This document shows, piece by piece, positions 8,264-17,631 of a stretch of DNA of 64,000 nucleotides. The notes under the pieces are model-generated. The model made no database searches, was not told the origin of the DNA, and saw nothing but the letters and a program-made list of their open reading frames with translations. This DNA is from Deinococcus hopiensis KR-140 (GTDB lineage: Bacteria; Deinococcota; Deinococci; Deinococcales; Deinococcaceae): positions 1 through 64,000 of the forward strand of contig NZ_FWWU01000001.1 in assembly GCF_900176165.1 (NCBI RefSeq), written 5' to 3'. Position 1 is the first letter of the stretch; every line of letters begins with the position of its first letter. A program made the translations under genes and the position numbers.

Positions 8264-9104
8264 CTTGCGCCGCGTTTCCAAAGGGCGCAGTTACCTTGAA
8301 CTCGCTCGGGTGTCGAATCTCCCCACTGTGCTGAGCAACGCTGTTGGAGCGGGCGCCCTGGCCGTCACCCTGGACGCAGCGGTCGTGGCCATTGTGGCGA
8401 CTGCCATGGGTCTTTTTTACACCGCGGGTATGTTCCTGAACGACTACTGTGATCGGCACAGGGACCGTTTGGAACGGCCAGAACGGCCTATCCCCAGGGG
8501 GGACGTGTCGCCCGCAGAAGCGTTGGGCTGGGCCGCCGTCATGTTCACCGTGGGCCTGGGCCTGCTGGCCCTCACCGGCACGTTCTGGTGGGGCGCGGTC
8601 CTCGTGGCCCTCATCGTGCTGTACGACGTGTGGCACAAAACCAACCCCCTGAGTCCCCTGCTGATGGCCGGCACCCGCGTCTGCATCTATCTGATTACCG
8701 GTGCAGCGTTGCAGGTGGCTTTCCCAGACGTGGCCCTGTGGGGAGGGCTGCTGGGATGCTACGTCGTCGGCCTCACGCAACTCGCCAAGCTGGAATCCAG
8801 AGGTGCGCTGACCTGGTGGCCCCTGGCACTGCTGTATGTCCCCGCTGTGACGGCGATTGTCCAGCACCCGGGCCTCTGGACGGGGATCGCCGCCGTACTG
8901 TTTACCTTCTGGGTGACGGTGAATGTCCGGACGTCCCTGAAAGGCAAGCGGCACCTTGGGCAAGTCGTTGGAAATCTCATCGCCGGCATGTGCCTGCTCG
9001 ACGCCATGGTCGCGGCGCAGGCAGGTCGCCCGGAGATCTTCCTGCTCTGCCTGGTCCTCTTTCCGCTGACCTGTTTCTGGCAGCGGTACATCCGGGGAAC
9101 TTGA
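8250..9104 (+). CDS. eboC: EboC-like UbiA-family prenyltransferase
   Basis: A 284-residue polytopic membrane protein of the UbiA superfamily. The first prenyl-diphosphate motif is visible as NDYCDRHRDRLE followed by RPIPRG near residues 65-85. The second, YDVWHKTNPLSP, lies near residue 125. Eight or nine hydrophobic segments are apparent. UbiA enzymes attach polyprenyl groups to aromatic or sugar acceptors in the inner membrane. In the ebo cluster this member (EboC) is thought to support movement of precursors to the periplasm. The GTG start lies inside the end of eboE, and the stop is followed directly by the eboF ATG. Confidence 0.88.
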   Translation: MSSLDLRRVSKGRSYLELARVSNLPTVLSNAVGAGALAVTLDAAVVAIVATAMGLFYTAGMFLNDYCDRHRDRLERPERPIPRGDVSPAEALGWAAVMFTVGLGLLALTGTFWWGAVLVALIVLYDVWHKTNPLSPLLMAGTRVCIYLITGAALQVAFPDVALWGGLLGCYVVGLTQLAKLESRGALTWWPLALLYVPAVTAIVQHPGLWTGIAAVLFTFWVTVNVRTSLKGKRHLGQVVGNLIAGMCLLDAMVAAQAGRPEIFLLCLVLFPLTCFWQRYIRGT

Positions 9105-10487
9105 ATGAAGCGCACCGTGGTGTTGAACGTTGTGGGCCTCACTTCAGATTTGATCGGGGAGCACACCCCGCACCTCCTGAAGTGGATGCAGGGCCGCCAC
9201 CTCACAGTCCTGCGCCCCGTGTTTCCCGCCGTGACCTGCTCCGTACAGGCCACGTATCTGACGGGCAGAACGCCGGCGGAACACGGCATCGTGGGGAATG
9301 GGTGGTTCGACCGTCAGGACGGTGAGATCAAATTCTGGAAGCAGAGCAACCGGCTTGTCACAGGTGAAAAACTCTGGGACGTCCTCCGCTCCGTGCATCC
9401 TGAGGCGACGGTGGCGAATGTGTGCTGGTGGTACAACATGCACACCGATGTGAACTACGCGGTGACGCCCCGCCCGATGTACAAGGCTGACGGCCGCAAA
9501 ATTCCCGATATGGCGACCAAGCCCGCCACCCTGCGGGACGAGTTGAGAAAAGAGTTGGGTGAGTTTCCCCTGTTTCAGTACTGGGGGCCGACGGCGAGCC
9601 TGAAGTCCAGCGCCTGGATCGTCCGGTGCGCGATGCACCTGGAACGGCACCACCGGCCAGATCTCAGCCTGGTGTATGTGCCTCATCTGGATTATCCCCT
9701 GCAAAAGCTGGGCGCTCAGTTTCCGGCCATAGCGCAGGACGTGCGGGCGGTGGACAGCCTGTTGGGCGAACTGCTGGCGTTCTACGAGGAGCGCGGGGTG
9801 GAGACGGTGGTGCTCTCCGAGTACGGCATTGTCGACGTGCACCGGCCTGTGCATTTGAACCGCGTGCTCCGGCAGGCTGGGCTCGTCACCGTGCGGGATG
9901 AAGGAGGTCAGGAGCACCTCGACACCTGGAATAGCCAGGCTTTCGCTGTGTGTGACCACCAGGTGGCCCACGTGTACCTTCAGGACATCAGCTACCTCCA
10001 ACACGTTCAGTCCCTGCTGGAAGCTGTGCCTGGCGTGCAGCACGTCTTGACTCCAGAGCAGCAGCGGGTGTGGGGTGTGGATCACGAACGTGCTGGAGAC
10101 CTGGTCGTGGTGGCCGAACAGGACAGCTGGTTCACCTACTATTACTGGTTGGACGACGGCAAAGCGCCGGATTTTGCCCGAACGGTGGACATCCACCGGA
10201 AACCCGGCTATGACCCCGCCGAGCTGTTCTTCGCACCAGGAGGGAAAACGCGTGCTGGTCTCCGACTGCTGCAGCGAAAGTTGGGCTTTCGTGCTCTTCT
10301 GGACGTGGTTGGGCTTGACGCCACGGTGGTGAAGGGATCTCACGGAGTGGCATCGGAAGATCGGCAGCCCGTGTATATCTCCAGCATTCAACGTGCTTCG
10401 TCTGGAGACGCCACCGACGTTTTCCATTGGCTTTTGAATACTGTGCTTGAAGACCGCGCTCCAGAATTACAGGTAAACCACCGGTAG
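9105..10487 (+). CDS. eboF: EboF-like alkaline-phosphatase-superfamily protein
   Basis: A 460-residue protein of the nucleotide pyrophosphatase/phosphodiesterase branch of the alkaline phosphatase superfamily. The likely nucleophile Thr sits in FPAVTCSVQATYLTG near residue 44, followed by TPAEHGIVGNGWF, both diagnostic for the family. No signal peptide is seen. The usual metal box SDHG appears here as LSEYGI near residue 245, and the Asp-x-x-x-His box reads LDYPLQ, so the second metal site may be altered. It is the last gene of the ebo block and starts right after the eboC stop. Transketolase follows after 264 bases. Confidence 0.82.
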   Translation: MKRTVVLNVVGLTSDLIGEHTPHLLKWMQGRHLTVLRPVFPAVTCSVQATYLTGRTPAEHGIVGNGWFDRQDGEIKFWKQSNRLVTGEKLWDVLRSVHPEATVANVCWWYNMHTDVNYAVTPRPMYKADGRKIPDMATKPATLRDELRKELGEFPLFQYWGPTASLKSSAWIVRCAMHLERHHRPDLSLVYVPHLDYPLQKLGAQFPAIAQDVRAVDSLLGELLAFYEERGVETVVLSEYGIVDVHRPVHLNRVLRQAGLVTVRDEGGQEHLDTWNSQAFAVCDHQVAHVYLQDISYLQHVQSLLEAVPGVQHVLTPEQQRVWGVDHERAGDLVVVAEQDSWFTYYYWLDDGKAPDFARTVDIHRKPGYDPAELFFAPGGKTRAGLRLLQRKLGFRALLDVVGLDATVVKGSHGVASEDRQPVYISSIQRASSGDATDVFHWLLNTVLEDRAPELQVNHR

Positions 10488-10751
10488 CGGGCAGCTGGCC
10501 CACTGCCGAGCAATCTGGCAGGCATGGTGAGCGGCTGAGAAGGTCCCCAGGCAGCGCGTGGGAACGCTGGAGGAAGTGGCGGGGCCGGTCTTGTTCCTCG
10601 CTCCGAAAGGCGCGTAGTACAGGCAGGCCAACAACGTCGGTGGCCTGATCCACCCCTGAACGGGCCTGACCCAGCCCGACTGTAGAGCGCCCACTCGCCG
10701 AACCCAGCGGATTGCCCGCTGTTGCCACGCAGAACGAAGGAGTCCTCCTGT

Positions 10752-12803
10752 ATGACGCAAACTGACGTAGAACCAAACACGGCTCTTGTTGAAGCCAACG
10801 CCCTGCGCATCCTCGCGATGGACGCGGTGGAAGCCGCCAACTCCGGCCATCCCGGCATGCCGATGGGCATGGCGGACATCGCTGAAGCCCTCTGGCGACA
10901 CCACCTGCGGCACAACCCCCGTAACCCGGACTGGCCGGACCGCGACCGCTTCGTTCTCTCCAACGGGCACGGCAGCATGCTCCTGTACGCCCTGCTGCAC
11001 CTCAGTGGTTACGATCTGCCGCTGGAGGAGCTCCAGAATTTCCGCCAATGGCACTCCCGCACACCCGGACATCCAGAACGTGGATACACACCCGGTGTAG
11101 AAACCACCACCGGACCGCTCGGCCAGGGCCTGGCCAACGCGGTGGGAATGGCGCTGGCCGAGCGCCTCCTCGCCAATGAATTCAACGTTGGTGAGCATGA
11201 GGTGGTGAACCACCACACCTACGTGTTTCTGGGCGACGGGTGCCTGATGGAAGGCCTCTCGCACGAAGCGTGCTCCCTGGCCGGCACCTGGGGCTTACAC
11301 AAACTCATCTGCTTTTACGACGACAACGGCATCTCCATCGACGGGCACGTAGAACCGTGGTTCTCCCATGATGTCCCCGGCGTGTTCCGTGCGTACGGCT
11401 GGAACGTGATCGAAACGGTGGACGGGCACAATCAGCAGGCCATTCTGGCGGCGATCGAGGCGGCCAAGGGCCAGGCGGAGAAACCCACGTTGATCTGCTG
11501 CCAGACCGTGATCGGTCAGGGCGCCCCCAACAAGTCCGGAACGCACGATGTGCACGGCGCGCCCTTGGGCAAGGCGGAGGTTCAGGCTGTACGCGAAGCG
11601 CTTGGATGGCCTCACGCGCCGTTTGTGATTCCCAGCCATGTTCGTGCTGCCTGGAACGCTCAGCCACAGGGCGAAGCCCTCGAGCGGGAGTGGCAGGCCC
11701 GCTTCGACCGGTTCGCGTCTGCACACCCGGAGAGGGCGCAGGAGTTCCGGCGCCGCCTGGCGGGAGGAGTCCCTGACGGCTGGGATGAGGTGGAGCGGGC
11801 GCTCTTCGCGCAGGCCCTCGAAGTGCAGGAAAGCGTGGCCACCCGGAAAGCGTCGCAACTGTGCCTGGAGCAACTGGTGCCCGCGCTGCCGGAACTCATC
11901 GGTGGCAGCGCGGACCTTTCCCCTTCCAACCTCACCCGCGTTCGCGCTTCAGTGCCGGTCATGCCGCATGGTGACGCCCTCTCCGGCAATTACGTGCAGT
12001 ACGGCGTGCGCGAGTTCGGCATGATGGCGATCATGAACGGCCTGGCCACGCACGGCGGGTTTTTGCCGTACGGCGGAACATTTCTGATCTTCTCGGATTA
12101 CGCCCGTAATGCGATCCGCATGGCGGCGCTGATGCGTCTCAAGGTCCTGTACGTGCTGACCCACGACTCCATCGGTGTGGGTGAGGACGGACCCACCCAT
12201 CAACCCGTCGAGCACGCCGCTGCACTGCGGTTGATTCCGAACCTGAATGTCTGGCGGCCCGCGGACCAGTTCGAGACGGCCACCGCCTGGACGCAAGCGG
12301 TGCGGGCGAACGGGCCAAGTGCGTTGCTGCTTTCCAGGCAGAACCTGCCACAGCTTCAGCGGGATACCGCAGCCTCACTTGAGGCCCACCGGGGTGGATA
12401 CGTTCTTCAGGAGGCCTCAGGCGCGCAGCCGCAGTTGGTGCTGATTGCCACGGGATCCGAGGTACACCTGGCGGTGCAGGGAGCCGCGCAACTGGAAGCG
12501 GAGGGCGTGCCCACGCGCGTGGTGTCCATGCCGTCCACCACCGTCTTTGATCTCCAGGACGAGGCGTACCGCTCCGGGGTCCTGCCGCGTGGGGTTCCCA
12601 GGGTCGCGGTCGAAGCGGCGCATGTGGACGGCTGGTGGAAGTACGTGGGCCTTGATGGAGAGGTCGTTGGCCTGAGCACCTTCGGGGAGTCTGCCCCCGC
12701 GCCACGGCTCTATCGGGAATTTGGCGTGACGGTAGAGCATATTGTTCGTGCAGGACAGCGTGTGACTGCACGCGCTGAAAGGGGAGAAGCGTATGCCCAG
12801 TAA
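10752..12803 (+). CDS. tkt: Transketolase
   Basis: A 683-residue thiamine-diphosphate enzyme that moves two-carbon ketol units between sugar phosphates (xylulose 5-phosphate, ribose 5-phosphate, sedoheptulose 7-phosphate). Typical motifs are AANSGHPGMPMG near residue 25, TGPLGQGLANAVGMA near 115, the TPP site GDGCLMEG near 155 and HDSIGVGEDGPTHQP near 470. Length fits the two-domain bacterial enzyme. The ATG follows AAGGAG. It overlaps transaldolase by 11 bases and follows the ebo-type block. A dedicated tkt-tal pair beside a DHQS-like cyclase suggests local control of heptulose or pentose phosphate supply. Whether the chromosome has its own copy cannot be seen here. Confidence 0.95.
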   Translation: MTQTDVEPNTALVEANALRILAMDAVEAANSGHPGMPMGMADIAEALWRHHLRHNPRNPDWPDRDRFVLSNGHGSMLLYALLHLSGYDLPLEELQNFRQWHSRTPGHPERGYTPGVETTTGPLGQGLANAVGMALAERLLANEFNVGEHEVVNHHTYVFLGDGCLMEGLSHEACSLAGTWGLHKLICFYDDNGISIDGHVEPWFSHDVPGVFRAYGWNVIETVDGHNQQAILAAIEAAKGQAEKPTLICCQTVIGQGAPNKSGTHDVHGAPLGKAEVQAVREALGWPHAPFVIPSHVRAAWNAQPQGEALEREWQARFDRFASAHPERAQEFRRRLAGGVPDGWDEVERALFAQALEVQESVATRKASQLCLEQLVPALPELIGGSADLSPSNLTRVRASVPVMPHGDALSGNYVQYGVREFGMMAIMNGLATHGGFLPYGGTFLIFSDYARNAIRMAALMRLKVLYVLTHDSIGVGEDGPTHQPVEHAAALRLIPNLNVWRPADQFETATAWTQAVRANGPSALLLSRQNLPQLQRDTAASLEAHRGGYVLQEASGAQPQLVLIATGSEVHLAVQGAAQLEAEGVPTRVVSMPSTTVFDLQDEAYRSGVLPRGVPRVAVEAAHVDGWWKYVGLDGEVVGLSTFGESAPAPRLYREFGVTVEHIVRAGQRVTARAERGEAYAQ

Positions 12804-13764
12804 ATTGGAACAACTCCGTGAGTTCTCGGTCGTGGTGGCGGATACCGGAGACCTGACAGCCATTTCGCAGTTTCGGCCCCGCGACTGTACGACCAATCCC
12901 TCCTTGATTCTCAAGGCCGCGCAACAACCGGAATCGGCGGGGCTGGTGAGGGAGGTCATCGATCAGGCCCGCCGTGCGGGCGATGGCGTGGACGTGCTAC
13001 TCGACCGCCTGGCAGTGCGCTTTGGAGTGGAGTTGACGAAGCTTGTGCCGGGGGACGTTTCCACCGAGGTGGACGCGCTGCTCTCCTTTGACCGGGACGC
13101 CATGATCGCCAAGGCGCGCGCCCTGCTGGCACTGTACGAAGCGCAGGGCGTGGGGCGCGACCGGGTCCTGATTAAACTGGCGGCCACGTGGGAGGGCATC
13201 CGGGCGGCTGAAGTCCTGGAGCGGGAGGGCATCCGCTGCAACCTCACGCTGGTGTTCAGCCTGGAGCAGGCCATTGCCTGCGCGCAAGCGGGCGCTTTCC
13301 TGATCTCCCCGTTCGTCGGGCGCATCACCGACTGGCATAAAAAAGCTGAGGGGCGCGAGTCCTACGAGGTGGACGTGGACCCCGGGGTGCAGAGCGTGCG
13401 GCGCATCTACGAGCACCTCAAGGCACACGGGTACTCGACGGTGGTGATGGGCGCGTCGTTCAGGAGTGCCGCGCAAGTGGAGGCCCTGGCCGGATGTGAT
13501 CGCCTCACCGTCAGTCCAGCGCTGCTCGGTGAGTTGGACCGAAACCAGGCGCCCCTGGTCCGCCGACTCACGCCTCCAGCCCAAACTTCAGATCAGGCCG
13601 AAGGGCGCCTGACCGAAAGCGCCTTCCGCTGGGCACTGCTGGAGAACCAGATGGCGGGAGAGAAATTGACAGAAGGGATTCGACTCTTCCACCAGGACTA
13701 CCTCAAGTTGAAAGCCGATATGGAAGTCAAACTGGCGTTGAAAGAGGAAGAGCTCCCAACCTGA
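12793..13764 (+). CDS. tal: Transaldolase
   Basis: A 323-residue class I transaldolase (TalB-like) that exchanges dihydroxyacetone units between sedoheptulose 7-phosphate and glyceraldehyde 3-phosphate. The family blocks TTNPSLILKA near residue 35, IKLAATWEGIRAAEVLE near 130 (with the Schiff-base Lys) and CNLTLVFSLEQA near 155 are present. SPFVGRITDW follows near residue 175. Length and start fit TalB. It overlaps tkt, so both are made together. A hairpin lies about 60 bases after the stop. Its substrate link to the DHQS-like cyclase upstream is inferred, not shown. Confidence 0.95.
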   Translation: MPSKLEQLREFSVVVADTGDLTAISQFRPRDCTTNPSLILKAAQQPESAGLVREVIDQARRAGDGVDVLLDRLAVRFGVELTKLVPGDVSTEVDALLSFDRDAMIAKARALLALYEAQGVGRDRVLIKLAATWEGIRAAEVLEREGIRCNLTLVFSLEQAIACAQAGAFLISPFVGRITDWHKKAEGRESYEVDVDPGVQSVRRIYEHLKAHGYSTVVMGASFRSAAQVEALAGCDRLTVSPALLGELDRNQAPLVRRLTPPAQTSDQAEGRLTESAFRWALLENQMAGEKLTEGIRLFHQDYLKLKADMEVKLALKEEELPT

Positions 13765-13822
13765 ACGTCAAGCTCCGAGGATGAACGGGCGGGCCAGCCG
13801 TTCAGGGAGTGGGTCAAAGGCG

Positions 13823-13842
13823 AGCCGCCCCAGCGGGCGGCT
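13823..13842. terminator. GC-rich hairpin between convergent tal and araC-type genes
   Basis: An 8-bp stem (13823-13830 with 13835-13842) closes a 4-base loop in the gap between the plus-strand transaldolase and the minus-strand regulator. It could serve both strands. No T-run follows on either side. Confidence 0.5.
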
Positions 13843-13883
13843 TGCGCATCAGCGGGCACTCCAGCAGGCATGGCAGGTGGGCT

Positions 13884-14810
13884 TCAGGTCAGCGACATCT
13901 CAGTTCCGCTCTCCCGGAGTTGGTACATGTCCTGACGAGGCGTGTTGCTGAAAAACCGCGAGTACTCACGGGTAAACTGCGAGGTGCTGGCATACCCCAC
14001 GTGGCGGCTTACCGTCCCGACGTCCATGCCTGTGGAGTACATCAGCCTCCGGGCCTCCTGAAGGCGCAGGCTCTTCTGGAATTGCAACGGGCTCAGGCCG
14101 GTCACGGCCTTGAAGCGGGCATGGAAGGTCGACAGGCCCATATGGCTTAACTGAGCCAGAGCCTCGATGTTCAGTGGATCACCGTAGTGCTGCTGAATCC
14201 ATTCGATGGCCCGTTCAATGCGTTGGGTATTCGATTCCATGTGGCCCATCTGCGCGACCATCGGGCCCACCGGGCCAAGCAGGAGGCGCATCAACAGCTC
14301 GTCCGTGATCAAAGGCCCAATCCACTTGGCTTCGCGTTCGTCTTCGATGGTTTCCAACAGGCGGATAACCGCGTTCATGATGGCTGGATCCGTCTGAGTC
14401 ACCTGTACAGCGCGACCTTCCAGAAGGCAGGGTAGCCCGTGGGGGTAGATTTTCAAGGCCAGTTGGGCGATGCGCTCAGGGTTAAGTTCCAGTTTGAATG
14501 TCAGGAATGGCTCGTCCGTGCTGGCTTTCGTCACCTGGAAGGCGACGGGCAGGTGAATGGCGTACACCATCATGTGCTGCGAATCGTACTCGTAATGCTC
14601 TGAGCCGATGTGCACGGCCTTGCGTCCCTGTGCAACAATGCAAAGCGAAGGCCTTTGTATGCTGTGTGCGCAGGCCCTATGCGTACGTTCTGTCTGAGCG
14701 ACGAACACCCCAGGAACACGCAGAGGAAATTCACCTTCGTACGGGGTATGGCGCTGGATCAGTTCAGCGAGTCGGGCCGACGCGGTGGACGGTTTACTGT
14801 GCAGGCTCAT
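13884..14810 (-). CDS. AraC-family transcriptional regulator
   Basis: A 308-residue regulator with an AraC_N (type 2) sensing domain in the first half, including SIQRPSLCIVAQGRKAVHIG near residue 50. A double helix-turn-helix DNA-binding domain fills the last 100 residues (GLSTFHARFKAVTGLSPLQF, then VGYASTSQFTREYSRFF). This subtype commonly controls nearby oxidoreductases or hydrolases. Upstream on the same strand are a cyclophilin-like fragment and an alpha/beta hydrolase, so the original target may be partly lost. It is convergent with the tkt-tal block. The effector is unknown. Confidence 0.9.
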   Translation of the reverse strand: MSLHSKPSTASARLAELIQRHTPYEGEFPLRVPGVFVAQTERTHRACAHSIQRPSLCIVAQGRKAVHIGSEHYEYDSQHMMVYAIHLPVAFQVTKASTDEPFLTFKLELNPERIAQLALKIYPHGLPCLLEGRAVQVTQTDPAIMNAVIRLLETIEDEREAKWIGPLITDELLMRLLLGPVGPMVAQMGHMESNTQRIERAIEWIQQHYGDPLNIEALAQLSHMGLSTFHARFKAVTGLSPLQFQKSLRLQEARRLMYSTGMDVGTVSRHVGYASTSQFTREYSRFFSNTPRQDMYQLRESGTEMSLT

Positions 14811-14843
14811 TGGTGGTCTCGCAGGAGCATGGGCGTATCCTTT

Positions 14844-15125
14844 CTACTTCCATGAAAAGGTGACCATGACGTTCCCGGCACCCAACACCTTCGCCAGGCC
14901 CTGAGGGTCGTCGATTCGCCCGAGCTTCGTGTAACTGTACGAGGTCGGGAAGGTCTCGTAAAACAATACGACGGTCTTCGGGCCGTAGAGCAGAAGGTCG
15001 CCGTTGCGGACCGTACCGGGAGTGGCCGCCTTGACGGGCAGCACTCTGGGCGGTTGGGCGGGGAGACCTTGGAGTTGGGCGCAACGGTGAGCGTGGCTGG
15101 GGTCGTGGGTTCCTCGGGCGGCCGC
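14844..15125 (-). pseudogene. C-terminal fragment of a cyclophilin-like fold protein
   Basis: The reading frame ending at 14844 gives GDLLLYGPKTVVLFYETF, then SYSYTKLGRID and GAGNVMVTFSWK. This is the C-terminal half of the small cyclophilin-like fold (Cyclophil_like2) family. The frame stays open a short way upstream but has no proper start, and the N-terminal half is missing. It sits directly after the stop of the alpha/beta hydrolase. I interpret it as a fused or truncated remnant; expression from a GTG at 15044 is possible but would give only 66 residues. Confidence 0.55.
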
Positions 15126-15126
15126 G

Positions 15127-16089
15127 TCAGGCGAGATTCTCTTTGAAGAAGGCTTCGAGCCGGTCGAAGGGGATCTTGCCGATGTCGTCGTACAAGTCGA
15201 TATGACGTGCGCCGGGCACGACCACCAGTTCGCTGTCGTCGGGCAGCTGGGTGTGAACCTTGTCGCTGAACCATTTTGAGTGGGCCATCTCCCCCGTGAT
15301 CAGCAGTACTCTGCGGGGCGCGAGGTCCTGCAGGTTCTTCAACTGACCGAAGTTGATGTGGGCGGGAACGCTCGTGAGGGTGAATGCTCCGGTGGAGCGT
15401 GGGTGCCAGCCCCGGTTGTTGCTTTTGACGTAGTACTCGAAGAACTCGTGCGTGATGGGATCAAGGCCGCTTGCAGGCATCTCCAAGGGAAACTGAGGCT
15501 GCAGCTGTGCCTCACCCGTATCCACGTCCTTCCAGCGCTGCTCGGCAGCGTTCTGCAAAGCGCTCTGCCGCTGCGCGGCTGTGCCCTCGTCGTTCCAGCC
15601 TTCTCGGTGCATGCCGCTGATGTCGTACATCGCGCTCGTGGCCACTGCCCTGATGCGCGGGTCGATGCTGGCCTGACTGAGTACAAACCCACCACTGCCG
15701 CAGATACCAATGGCCCCGATCTGTTCCCGGCTGACGTAGGGCAAGGTGCCCAGGTAATCCACGCCTGCGCTGAAATCCTCAGCGAAGATCTCCGGTGAGG
15801 TCACGCGCCGCGGCTCACCGCCCGACTCACCAGTGTATGAAGGGTCGAAGGCCAGCACCACAAAGCCACGACGGGCCAGTTCATTGGCGTATACGCCCGG
15901 CCCCTGTTCCTTGACGCCACCGTGAGGAGGGCCGATCACCAGAGCTGGGTATGTGCGGGTTTCGTCCAGGTTGATGGGTGTGTACAGATCCCCGGCGAGC
16001 TCAATCCCATACCGGTTCGTGTAGCCAACTGGCGTACAGCTGACCGTTTCGTTGAGGATGAAGGTGTATCCGTCTTCGTGTAGGGGCAT
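15127..16089 (-). CDS. Alpha/beta hydrolase (YcjY/dienelactone-hydrolase-like)
   Basis: A 320-residue cytoplasmic alpha/beta hydrolase. I set the start at 16089 because AAGGAG lies six bases before it; the longer frame to 16197 lacks a ribosome site. Landmarks are PALVIGPPHGGVKEQGPG near residue 45 (oxyanion loop), the nucleophile elbow region GAIGICGSGG near 125, and a late His in GARHIDLYDD near 305. The nucleophile could be the Cys of GICGS, as in dienelactone hydrolases, or the following Ser. The substrate is unknown. It lies between two decayed genes, and the AraC regulator downstream may control it. Confidence 0.8.
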   Translation of the reverse strand: MPLHEDGYTFILNETVSCTPVGYTNRYGIELAGDLYTPINLDETRTYPALVIGPPHGGVKEQGPGVYANELARRGFVVLAFDPSYTGESGGEPRRVTSPEIFAEDFSAGVDYLGTLPYVSREQIGAIGICGSGGFVLSQASIDPRIRAVATSAMYDISGMHREGWNDEGTAAQRQSALQNAAEQRWKDVDTGEAQLQPQFPLEMPASGLDPITHEFFEYYVKSNNRGWHPRSTGAFTLTSVPAHINFGQLKNLQDLAPRRVLLITGEMAHSKWFSDKVHTQLPDDSELVVVPGARHIDLYDDIGKIPFDRLEAFFKENLA

Positions 16090-16190
16090 GGATTCTCCTT
16101 GAGGTGCGGTTCCGGACCAGGGAAGAAAGGCCTGGACTGCCTGGTGGCGCTCGTATGTGGCCCGACAGCCTTCCGCAGAGTTCATAGGGG

Positions 16191-16541
16191 TCAGCACCAG
16201 GGTTTTGCCCGAGCCGCCCGGCCAGCCGTGACCGTGCCGTAGTTAGCTTGGTGGCCTTTGACGGTGTAAGCCGTGTCCCGGGCACTGGTATCAGGGTTCA
16301 TGGCCTGCACGGTGACGTTCCCGGTCGTGGTGAAGATGATCTGACCGGAGTACGGTCTGGCCGTTGGCTCGGCCACAAAACTCCAGCCTGGTCATCCGCC
16401 ACGTGCCTATGAGCGTTGCGGGGATACGCTCTGCCATGCTGGTCTGTGTGCTCTCCAGGGCGGTGGTTTGCGCGAGTGAGGGGAGGGGGTCAGCAGCAAA
16501 AGAGCCGGGGTCAGCAGTGCGAACTTGAATGTGGTCGTCAT
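16191..16541 (-). pseudogene. Decayed lipocalin-like secreted protein gene
   Basis: The ATG at 16541 has a purine-rich site before it and encodes a signal-peptide-like start (MTTTFKFALLTPALLLLTP). Homology then has to switch frame twice. One frame gives ATLIGTWRMTRLEF and another gives RPYSGQIIFTTTGNVTVQ, the order expected for a lipocalin-like domain. The last frame ends with ANYGTVTAG and stops soon after, so the C-terminal half is gone. I read it as a signal-peptide protein broken by at least two frameshifts and a deletion. Sequencing error could explain one shift but not the truncation. Confidence 0.55.
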
Positions 16542-16799
16542 GTCGTTTCCTTCAAAGCGAGTTGGCTTGGGCAGGACGTCTCTGCGGCGCCTAGGAGCCC
16601 TGAACACGCAGCGTTGCCGTGTCCTACGTTAAAAAGTGTAGGAAGTGCGCTTTCAAACTACTTGCCTGAAAATCTGAGTTTTTAGCCCAATCCTCCAACC
16701 GCTAATGTGGAGTTCAGGGGAGAGTGGCCCAGCCGGGACACCTGCAGGGAATCACAAGGGCCAGGATCGTCGGGCTGAGCGGCTCTGTAAACCCGCGGG

Positions 16800-17560
16800 A
16801 TCTGTCCGGCGGTCAGAGCAAAAGCTACCGGAAATCTTGCGCTTCACGTATACCACGCGTATGTCTCGCTCGGCTTGATTGTTGCCGAACGGTACGACGT
16901 TCTGGTTGAGGAAGCACAACACCTTGTCTCGGTGCTTCTGACATGGCAGGGCTAGATTGCGTCCAGGAAACTGCTTCACCCATCCCCGCTGCTTCAGAAC
17001 CTGCTTCCTTGTGGGGTTGGAGATCAAGCCTGCTTCCAAGAGTGCATCAAAGCGCACCAAGAATGCAGTTTTCTCTACCTGAGTGAGGGTGCCCGCCTTG
17101 CGGTGATGGTAGACAAGGTGCAGTGCGGCGCGTAGTTCTTCCGCCCAGTTGTTCGTGGAGGTAACGCAACTCCCAAAGTAGGTGGGCCTTACACAGCCCG
17201 TGTGGGGCACAGAGACGGAAGTACGTGAGCCAGGCATCATGCCTCAACCCTCCGCTGTACCGAGGGAAGCCACCCCCACCCCCATCGCCTGGATGGCCGC
17301 CAACCTGCGGTGGGGGTCGTGCCCGTAGAAGGTGAGCTGTTTGCCGCGAGTGGCATGCACCCAGGCGCGCTTGCCGCTTACCTTGCCCGTTTCGTCCACA
17401 TGCAGGACGGGTTCTTCGAGGAGCGCTTCTTTCAGTCCAGCCTCAAATCTGGCCAACCGCTCTGTGGCGAGATTGAGATGCAGCGCGAGGGTCCCTTCAC
17501 TGGGACGCTGACTGCAGAGCGTTTCGAGCACGACTCGTCGCGCAGAAGGACGCGAAGTAA
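16800..17560 (-). pseudogene. IS66-family transposase remnant
   Basis: Three minus-strand frames together make an IS66 (TnpC) core. The frame at 17244-17531 gives LHVDETGKVSGKRAWVHATR. The frame at 17047-17247 gives WLTYFRLCAPHGLCKAHLL. The frame ending at 16752 gives WAEELRAALHLVYHHRKAG and VPFGNNQAERDIRVVYVKRK. These are in the correct order, so at least two frameshifts separate them. The N-terminal part and the last C-terminal residues are missing. No inverted repeats were found at the edges. It is a dead insertion-sequence fragment. Confidence 0.8.
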
Positions 17561-17631
17561 AGTTTTCTTGACATTTTCGAGGCTAAGCCCCACAATTTGT
17601 CAAGGAATGTTTACATTCCTTTCCTCCAGAA

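Noticed and set aside
9144..10427. Minus-strand frame of 427 codons opposite eboF
   Set aside because: His/Val/Gln-rich product with no recognised domain; eboF on the plus strand is supported by motifs and operon overlap.
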